DNA of 52,318 nt from Candidatus Magnetaquicoccus inordinatus. GTDB taxonomy: Bacteria > Pseudomonadota > Magnetococcia > Magnetococcales > Magnetaquicoccaceae. A model generated the notes under the pieces. The model was not told the DNA's origin, ran no database searches, and saw only the letters and a list, made by a program, of their open reading frames with translations. Shown one piece after another: positions 46,074 to 52,318 of this stretch. Within the stretch, counting starts at the first letter, position 1, and every line of letters begins with the position of its first letter. Position numbers and translations under genes: made by a program. The stretch is from positions 1 to 52,318 of the forward strand of contig NZ_RXIU01000006.1 in the NCBI RefSeq assembly GCF_004217665.1. Direction: 5' to 3'.

Positions 46074-47113
46074 AACATTCTCTCTCTCAGTTATATCACT
46101 CTTTGTGCCTGAGCTGCTTGCTGCTGCTTACCGCGTGCCAAGGACTCCCCGTCGCCTCGTCCCTGAATCCTGCAGAGACGCTGTGGCAAACCGACAGCCC
46201 GCCTACCATCCTGGACAGCCGCAACCATAAACAACTGAATCCTGCTGCTCTTTTGCCAGAACTCCTGAAGGCCGATGTGATCTATTTGGGAGAAGAGCAT
46301 GATAACCCGCACCACCATCAGATACAGTTGGCAGTGCTGCAACAACTCCTGCAACACGGCAAAAAGCCCCTTATCGGCTTTGAGTTTTTCTCCAGAGAGC
46401 AAACCCCTTGGTTGATGCACTATACGGTCGGCAAACCCTCCAGCCTGCCCATTAAACAGCCGTTGGATCCGGATCAACAGTTGCGTGTACAGTTGGGATG
46501 GGAAAAACGAGAGGATTGGTCCTACTATTTTCCACTTCTGCAACTGGCACGACAGCAGCATCTGACCATATTTGGTGCCGATCTGCCAGAGGGATTGCGG
46601 CTGCGCTTGACACGTGAGGGATTGCAATCCCTCACCCCACTTGAACGCTCTCTGTGGAGGCAAACCCCTTTTCAACATGCGGATTATCAACAACTGATGC
46701 GCGATAAATTGGCGCAAGCCCATTGTGGCATGGCCTCGGAAAGCTTGTTGGATCGACTCTATGAAACCTGGCTGGCACGCAATGAGGCCATGGCGCAAAG
46801 CATTGTTGCAATGAGTGAAAACAATGATTCTCCCATAGTCATCATCGTCGGTGCCGGTCATGTCACCCATAATATGGGGATCTATGAGCGCGTCCACGCT
46901 CTGCGCCCGCAACTGCGTCAACTCAACCTGGGCTTGATCAGTGGTTCATGGGAGGAGTTTGTCTCCTCGTTGCCCTTGCCAACCCTGCATATCGGTTCAA
47001 CCAGCTTTCTCCCCGCACATGAAATGCTCTGGTTGACCCCTGCCAGTGCCGAGAGCAGTGATCACTGCGCCGCATGGAGCAAAGCAAAAGCAGACAAGCC
47101 CGCTCAACAGTAA
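46070..47113 (+). CDS. ChaN-family iron-regulated lipoprotein
   Basis: A 347-residue protein with a lipoprotein signal ending LLLTAC (residue 23) and a ChaN/haem-binding uptake-like domain. Family features are VIYLGEEHDNPHHHQIQ, PLIGFEFFSREQT, a DLPEGLR helix and VIIVGAGHVTHNMG. ChaN-type proteins bind haem as dimers in other bacteria and are often iron-repressed; haem binding here is inferred. It is translationally coupled to the macro-domain gene. Confidence 0.87.
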   Translation: MKHSLSQLYHSLCLSCLLLLTACQGLPVASSLNPAETLWQTDSPPTILDSRNHKQLNPAALLPELLKADVIYLGEEHDNPHHHQIQLAVLQQLLQHGKKPLIGFEFFSREQTPWLMHYTVGKPSSLPIKQPLDPDQQLRVQLGWEKREDWSYYFPLLQLARQQHLTIFGADLPEGLRLRLTREGLQSLTPLERSLWRQTPFQHADYQQLMRDKLAQAHCGMASESLLDRLYETWLARNEAMAQSIVAMSENNDSPIVIIVGAGHVTHNMGIYERVHALRPQLRQLNLGLISGSWEEFVSSLPLPTLHIGSTSFLPAHEMLWLTPASAESSDHCAAWSKAKADKPAQQ

Positions 47114-47296
47114 CATCCTTGACGAAAAATGATGGCCAAATGCAGATGATCCACACTTGATATTTTAGCGAATCTGGCGTATTTGAAGATGTGGCAGATA
47201 TTGCATGTTTTCAGAAAGCAGGATCTTCTGGTGACAACTGACCGCCAATGACTAATGGTTCGTTCTCTTGGCAATAGACAGAAAGGAGCGCAGGAA

Positions 47297-48310
47297 GTGG
47301 TACCACTTTCTCTGAACAAGACAAAGCGTATGCCGCCCTGGACCTTGGCTGTCGCCAATCTGGCCTTGTTGCTGTTGATTATTTTTGTTGGCTTTTTATC
47401 GGTTTCTCGTTCGGATCCAAACCGTTCTGGCATGTTGGTGGCATCGATCCAGCGCGCTTTAGGTGTCAAAGGAGCCGCTGCACCACAAGCGCTCGGAGAA
47501 GCAGTAGATGATCCAATCGGTTTTCCGCAAAAAATAGCTCTGTTGCACCAAATCACCCCGTTGGTCGATCGGCGTTTGGCTGAGGTGGAGACCACGAAAG
47601 AGGGATTTTTTATGCGTATGGATCTGGACACCGTTTTTGTCCCCGGCACCCTCTTAATGCGTCCAGAGATTCGTCACCGTCTGCGTTCGATGGCCACTCT
47701 GCTGGCCAGCCTGGAAAATTTATTGCATGTCACGGGATATATCGATTCTCCCGCGCAACCGGCAACCAGTAAAAAAGAGGGCGGTAAAGCATCTGCAGAA
47801 GGTGGAACACACTCCGCGACCAGCAGCGCACGGGGTGGCGGCACAGAAACAGGTGGCAACTCGCGGTCTGCGGGTACTCTAGCGCTGACGACCCAACTGC
47901 AACAGGTCTCAGCCCTCAGCCCCCCACCCAGCACCCCAGCAAGTGCGACTGGTGCGGCTCCCCCTGCTGCTGAGAGTGCCAACGCAACTGCTGGAAAAGG
48001 CAATGACAAGTCACAGGCAATCGCCCTGCTCAACAATAATCCGGCCTTGGCCCATGCGGTAGCACTCGCAGAATTTTTTGTTTCTGAAGGAAACATTCCT
48101 GCCTGGCGTATCCGCACCGAAGGCAAAGCGGCCAGCGCTACTGGTAGCAGCGATAGCAAGAACAATGCGCCAGCGGAATCTGCTGCCATTAAAAACACTC
48201 ACTTGGGGCAGTCCAAACGTATAGAGATTCGTATTGCCCGGGAAACACTTTCTGCTGAAGTCAGCACGCCGAAACAAAAAACGGATGCACCTGCGGCAAG
48301 CAAGCATTAA
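47297..48310 (+). CDS. MotB/OmpA-like protein with split peptidoglycan-binding domain
   Basis: A 337-residue protein. GTG 47297 is preferred because AAAGGAG lies eight bases upstream; an ATG at 47255 is in frame but has no ribosome site. One helix (WTLAVANLALLLLIIFVGFL, about 16-35) resembles the MotB anchor but lacks its proton-channel aspartate. The OmpA-like domain is split: the first half is at DTVFVPGTLLMRPEIR and VTGYIDS, and the second at ALAEFFVSEGNIPAWRI and GQSKRIEIRI. Between them is a roughly 100-residue Ala/Ser/Gly/Pro insert. The usual GRxxNRR motif is GQSKR, so peptidoglycan binding may be weakened. It precedes an MCP and CheA, suggesting a chemosensory or surface-motility complex. 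Confidence 0.7.
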   Translation: MVPLSLNKTKRMPPWTLAVANLALLLLIIFVGFLSVSRSDPNRSGMLVASIQRALGVKGAAAPQALGEAVDDPIGFPQKIALLHQITPLVDRRLAEVETTKEGFFMRMDLDTVFVPGTLLMRPEIRHRLRSMATLLASLENLLHVTGYIDSPAQPATSKKEGGKASAEGGTHSATSSARGGGTETGGNSRSAGTLALTTQLQQVSALSPPPSTPASATGAAPPAAESANATAGKGNDKSQAIALLNNNPALAHAVALAEFFVSEGNIPAWRIRTEGKAASATGSSDSKNNAPAESAAIKNTHLGQSKRIEIRIARETLSAEVSTPKQKTDAPAASKH

Positions 48311-48348
48311 TGGATCAGCAAGGCAGTTAACAAGGTAGAGGTATCGAG

Positions 48349-50565
48349 ATGTTGGGGACAATGAGGCTCAAAACGCAACTGTATATGTTGACGGCTGTAC
48401 TGTTAACCATTCTGGTTATCACCAGTCTGATCGGTATTCTGCGCTCTCCGAGCGGCAATGAGGATTCATCTGCTCTCCTGGATGCAGTGATGCCTTTGAC
48501 AGATACCCTGGCAACCGTTCGGGCCAACCAAATGGAACAAGCGGTCCAAATTGAACGGGCTTTGCGCACCATTCGCGCCCTTGGCGGCGTCAAAGGTCGT
48601 GATGCCGTGACTCAAAAAGCTGAAGAGGAAGGCCCTGGTCGTTTATCAGCCAGCATGAAAGTAGAGCGTGGACTAAGCAAACCCACTGATGGCAGCCGTG
48701 AGGAACGACGTGATTCAGCCGATGGCAGCTCTTCCAGCGATGGCGTGCAACGTGCTGAAAGCGATTTCAAACGTTTGGTATCTCAGGTTGCCGATGGTGT
48801 ACGCAAAGGCCAGGATATGCTCCGCGACGGAATCAGCCGTGCCAGTCGCAGCGGAGATAAAAGTGCCCAAGAGTTGAATGCCTTGGCCGACTCTTTGCGT
48901 AACATCGAAAAAGATGCTGGCGAATACAGTAAATTGGGTGCCTATGTTTTTGAATTGCTGCGCAGCAATCGGCAAAATGAAGCCACCGATTTGACAGAAA
49001 AATTGACCGGGAAAAGACGGGATCTGGATCGTTTGCTGGAACAGGCAACCGCTGAAACTCGTAAAACTCTCCAGCATATCACAAGCGCAGCGCAGCAGGG
49101 ACGCTCTTCACTGCTCGGCTCACTTCTGGTTCCGGGTATTGGACTCCTGATTGGTTTGATTATCTCCTTTGTATTGATCCGCAACATTGGTTCCAATGCC
49201 GGTTGCGATCCGGGCTCCATTCGTCAGGTAGCCGAAGCGATTGCCGATGGCAACTTTTTGGTGGAAATGGGGCGCAACGCCAGCAGCGACAACAGTGTGA
49301 ATCGTGCCGTACAACGCATGGTGGAAAGCCTGAACGAAATGTTTCGGGATATTAGCCAGGATGCCAGCAAGTTGCGGCAATCGGCAACTGAGTTGGCCAA
49401 TGCGGCACGTGAATTGACCAGTGGCGCCGATCAGTTGAACAACCAATCCACCTCGACTACTGGGGTGGTGACCAATATGAATAGCAACATGCAGACTATT
49501 TTGGCCACCACGGAGCGGATGACCAACAATATGAAAACTGTTTCGGCCTCTGCTGAACAGATCAGTGCCAATATGAATACCATCTCTTCGGCTGCCGAAG
49601 AGGCCAATATCAATTTGAGTTCGGTGGCACAATCCAGCGAACGGGCCAGCCGTAACATGGAGCAGGTGCGTGACACCTCACAACGAACTGGACAATCGGT
49701 GAGCACGGTTGCCAGCTCGGTTGAAGAGTTGACTGCCTCCATCAGCGAAGTGCGTCTGCGTTGCGAAAGTGCCTCCAAAGAGGCAGAAGAGGCCAAGCGC
49801 AATGCTCAGGACACCTTTGGAGTCATGCAAAAGTTGGGTGTTTCAGCACAAGAGATCGGTAAAGTGGTCGCGGTCATCAGCAATATTGCAGAACAGACCA
49901 ATATTTTGGCCTTGAACGCCTCGATTGAGGCGGCTGGTGCCGGGGAAGCGGGTAAGGGCTTTGCTGTGGTGGCCAACGAGGTCAAAGAGTTGGCGCGCCA
50001 GACCAGCGAAGCAACACGGATGATTTCGGAAAAGATTGCCCAAATCCAGGACACCACCAACGCTGCCGGTATCGCCACCCAACAGGTTGGGGAAATCATC
50101 AAGCGTTTGAGCGGTGCCAATGGGGAGATTCTGCAGGCGGTGGATGAACAGAGCCGCACTGTCTCTGAAATCTCCCATTCAATGGTGGAGGTGTCGGCTG
50201 AGACAGCCGCAGTCACCAAACGGGTTGTCGATGCCTCTACGGGCATTGGTGAGGTGTCACGCAATGTCCAGGAGATCTCTTCCGGTATTGATGAGGTGAC
50301 CCGCAATGTCGTTGAAGCCTCCTCAGGAGTCGATGGCATGACCCAATCATTGATGGAAGTCTCTTCGGTAAGTGCGGAAATTTCGCGTCATATTGCCGAA
50401 ACCTCCAAAGTAGCCGGTTCGATGGAAAAGGGCATAATCGAGGTGAAGCGTACCGTAGATATAATTGATAAAAAGAGTAAAACCGTCGGCAAACAAGTCG
50501 AAACCATTACCGCCATCACGGCAGACTTGGACAAGACGTTGAGCCGGTTGCGAATCCAGGAATAG
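48349..50565 (+). CDS. Methyl-accepting chemotaxis protein
   Basis: A 738-residue chemoreceptor. The first helix (about 10-28) and second (about 258-280, [18 protein letters not shown]) bracket a periplasmic domain of about 225 residues, with a low-complexity Ser/Asp/Arg-rich stretch in the first third. A HAMP-like segment ([16 protein letters not shown]) and a long coiled coil follow, with the signalling tip [20 protein letters not shown] and [17 protein letters not shown]. No C-terminal CheR/CheB pentapeptide. It has AGAGG seven bases before the ATG and lies 59 bases before cheA, so the two probably form one operon. Confidence 0.92.
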   Translation: MLGTMRLKTQLYMLTAVLLTILVITSLIGILRSPSGNEDSSALLDAVMPLTDTLATVRANQMEQAVQIERALRTIRALGGVKGRDAVTQKAEEEGPGRLSASMKVERGLSKPTDGSREERRDSADGSSSSDGVQRAESDFKRLVSQVADGVRKGQDMLRDGISRASRSGDKSAQELNALADSLRNIEKDAGEYSKLGAYVFELLRSNRQNEATDLTEKLTGKRRDLDRLLEQATAETRKTLQHITSAAQQGRSSLLGSLLVPGIGLLIGLIISFVLIRNIGSNAGCDPGSIRQVAEAIADGNFLVEMGRNASSDNSVNRAVQRMVESLNEMFRDISQDASKLRQSATELANAARELTSGADQLNNQSTSTTGVVTNMNSNMQTILATTERMTNNMKTVSASAEQISANMNTISSAAEEANINLSSVAQSSERASRNMEQVRDTSQRTGQSVSTVASSVEELTASISEVRLRCESASKEAEEAKRNAQDTFGVMQKLGVSAQEIGKVVAVISNIAEQTNILALNASIEAAGAGEAGKGFAVVANEVKELARQTSEATRMISEKIAQIQDTTNAAGIATQQVGEIIKRLSGANGEILQAVDEQSRTVSEISHSMVEVSAETAAVTKRVVDASTGIGEVSRNVQEISSGIDEVTRNVVEASSGVDGMTQSLMEVSSVSAEISRHIAETSKVAGSMEKGIIEVKRTVDIIDKKSKTVGKQVETITAITADLDKTLSRLRIQE

Positions 50566-50624
50566 AATCTGGGAAGGCATGGATTTCCCGAATCTGCTTT
50601 TGTTTCTGCTGATGGAGAAAGAGA

Positions 50625-52318
50625 ATGGCGGAAGAAGATGAAGAACTACTAGCGATGTTTGTCCAGGAGTCGACAGAACACCTGGAAAACATCGAGCCCA
50701 ATCTGTTGATCCTGGAAGAGCGTGGTGCGGCCACTGACCCGGAAATCATCAATAGCCTGTTCCGGGGTGTGCACTCCATAAAAGGTTCTGCCGGCTTTTT
50801 TGGTTTGACAGCAATTTCCAAACTAAGCCACACCATGGAAAATCTGTTGGGTAAGGTGCGCGACAAGAGCATCGAACCCACTTCAGAGGTCTCTGACAGC
50901 TTGCTTTCCGCCTTGGACAAGCTGAAAACCATGGTGCACGATGTCATCAACAGTGAAGCGGTGGATGCCTCTGCCGAAGTGGCTGCCATCTTGGCCATTC
51001 TGGAACGCTCTGGCCATGCGGTACCCAGTGCGCCACCACCACCAAAACCAGCCGAGGCAGCACCGGCAGCGGAAGCTCCTCCTCCTGCGACGGCAGCCCC
51101 TGCGGCAGCAGAGCCTACCAGCACTGCGGTAGCCAGTTTGGCTGGCGCTGAACCGTTTGTTCTGGAAAACTATACCAACGTGGTCAGCGAGGCGCTGAAA
51201 GAAAATCGCAAATTCTATGAATTGCGACTGGAAGTGCTGCTGGATGACGAAAAAGAACGAAAAGATTTTGTTAATCAATTCAGTCAATTGGTAGAATCGG
51301 TGGGTACGGTGGTGGATTTCAAACCGGCCCTGGGTTCAGGAGGCTCTGTTCCGACTCTGCCAGACAAAAATTTACGCATCCTGGTTTCGTCGGTACTGAC
51401 TCCCGATCTGTTGCAAGACATAGTACAACTGAAACCGCAAGCCATTCAGCCGGTTGCCATTCCCACCGCCTTGGTCAACAAGTTGGCGCCTCCGGTTCCG
51501 GTCAGCAAACCGACCGTCCCTGAGGTGGTTGAACCGGAGCCGGTGCGTGCGGTTGCCAAGGCCAAATCCTCGACCCACTCTTCGCGATTGGTGAAACCGC
51601 GAGCAGATTTGGGAGCCGCTGGCAGCAGCGGACGCACCGAAGACAAGGCAAAAGCCGGACAGCCCACAGTGGAAGAGACGCTGCGCGTGAGTGTGGCCTT
51701 GTTGGATGAGTTGATCAATATGGCCGGCGAGTTGGTGTTGACCCGTAACCAGTTGATCCGCGCCACCTCCAGCTTTGTGGCACAATCGCCCCATCTCGCC
51801 TCTCTGGTACAAAGCATCGACTCGGTCACCAGCCGTATTCACGGCAAGGTGATGCAGGCACGCATGCAGCCGGTCAACGTGGTCTTTAATAAATTTCCCC
51901 GCATTGTGCGCGATTTGGCCCTCAAACTGGGTAAAAAGATCGATCTGGAGGTGCGGGGCGGTGATGTGGAGTTGGACAAGTCGGTGATCGAACATCTCTC
52001 CGACCCCTTGACCCATATGATCCGTAACGTGGCCGATCATGCTATTGAGCTGCCCAAAGATCGGGTATCGATTGGCAAGCCGGAAGCCGGTAAAGTGGAG
52101 TTGGCAGCCTACCATGAAAATGGCATGGTCAATATTGCCTTGATTGACGATGGTGCCGGTATTGATTCGGAAAGGATCAAAGTCAAAGCCATTGAGAAGG
52201 GGTTGATCACCGAAGCGCGTGGCGCAGAGATGAGTGAGGAAGAGCTGCTCGATCTGATTTTTGCTCCTGGATTTTCGATGGCCAAAAAGGTCTCGGATGT
52301 TTCGGGGCGCGGTGTAGG
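50625..52318 (+). CDS. cheA: Chemotaxis histidine kinase CheA (N-terminal 564 codons, cut by window end)
   Basis: The open frame runs off the right edge without a stop. GGAG is seven bases before ATG 50625. P1 (Hpt) has the phosphorylated histidine H50 in HSIKGSAGFFG. A Pro/Ala linker (about 134-166) and a middle regulatory or P2-like region follow, then P3 dimerisation helices (LRVSVALLDELINMAGELVL), and P4 with the N box HMIRNVADHAIE, the G1 box DDGAGID and FSMAKKVSDVSGRGV. The N box differs from the usual RNSVDHGIE, but kinase activity is expected. The P5 domain lies beyond the window. Confidence 0.92.
   Translation, partial: MAEEDEELLAMFVQESTEHLENIEPNLLILEERGAATDPEIINSLFRGVHSIKGSAGFFGLTAISKLSHTMENLLGKVRDKSIEPTSEVSDSLLSALDKLKTMVHDVINSEAVDASAEVAAILAILERSGHAVPSAPPPPKPAEAAPAAEAPPPATAAPAAAEPTSTAVASLAGAEPFVLENYTNVVSEALKENRKFYELRLEVLLDDEKERKDFVNQFSQLVESVGTVVDFKPALGSGGSVPTLPDKNLRILVSSVLTPDLLQDIVQLKPQAIQPVAIPTALVNKLAPPVPVSKPTVPEVVEPEPVRAVAKAKSSTHSSRLVKPRADLGAAGSSGRTEDKAKAGQPTVEETLRVSVALLDELINMAGELVLTRNQLIRATSSFVAQSPHLASLVQSIDSVTSRIHGKVMQARMQPVNVVFNKFPRIVRDLALKLGKKIDLEVRGGDVELDKSVIEHLSDPLTHMIRNVADHAIELPKDRVSIGKPEAGKVELAAYHENGMVNIALIDDGAGIDSERIKVKAIEKGLITEARGAEMSEEELLDLIFAPGFSMAKKVSDVSGRGV

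Overview
The window comes from a Gram-negative bacterium. It is rich in outer-membrane efflux proteins, lipoproteins with lipoboxes, two-component systems and chemotaxis genes, with a moderate GC content and dense, overlapping operons. The mix (a giant repetitive protein with an N-terminal LEDRIAP motif, many sensory kinases, an MCP-CheA array, MdtABC-type pumps) suggests a free-living proteobacterium. A magnetococcus-like lineage is possible, but that is an inference from gene style and not shown by any marker. I saw no rRNA, tRNA, CRISPR array or intact insertion sequence.

Layout. 1-7152 (+): the tail of an unknown gene, a TetR regulator, its probable operator, an operon for a complete tripartite RND pump (outer-membrane lipoprotein, adaptor, AcrB-type pump), and a histidine phosphatase. 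7197-8315 (-): a DmeF-type metal exporter behind a MerR-family operator. 8841-20400 (-): the most unusual region. It reads, in transcription order, three GAF domains fused to a HlyD adaptor, a PqqD-like/M50 protease/HlyD fusion, a second HlyD adaptor, a TolC-like protein, a PilZ-like protein, a 1208-residue repeat protein, and a 53-residue basic protein. 21214-23712 (+): a KefB-like antiporter and a DUF3124 protein. 23860-30714 (-): an LprI/FGE-domain protein and a three-gene phosphorelay (PhnD-sensor hybrid kinase, second kinase, response regulator with an ArsR-like output). 30928-40781 (-): mdtABC followed by a CpxRA-like two-component system. 41002-47113: a Sel1-repeat protein, a small membrane protein with an OPT transporter, and a tight cluster of CpdA-like phosphodiesterase, 2Fe-2S ferredoxin, macro-domain protein and ChaN-type lipoprotein. 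47297-52318 (+): a MotB/OmpA-like protein, an MCP and the first two thirds of CheA.

The candidate new system is 9117-20400. It has envelope parts of a type I-like secretion route (two membrane-anchored HlyD proteins, a free HlyD adaptor, TolC) but no ABC ATPase and no RND pump. Their place is taken by an inner-membrane M50 (site-2-protease-like) protein with an intact active site and an N-terminal PqqD-like domain, the fold used as a leader-peptide recognition element in peptide-modification systems. The obvious client is the adjacent repeat protein, which lacks a classical signal peptide but starts with a short lysine-rich leader and LEDRIAP. The proposal is that the PqqD-like domain recognises this leader, the M50 domain processes or gates the client, the HlyD/TolC parts carry it to the surface, and GAF ligands plus a PilZ-like protein set the activity. 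Each component is seen in the sequence; the joint function is inference.
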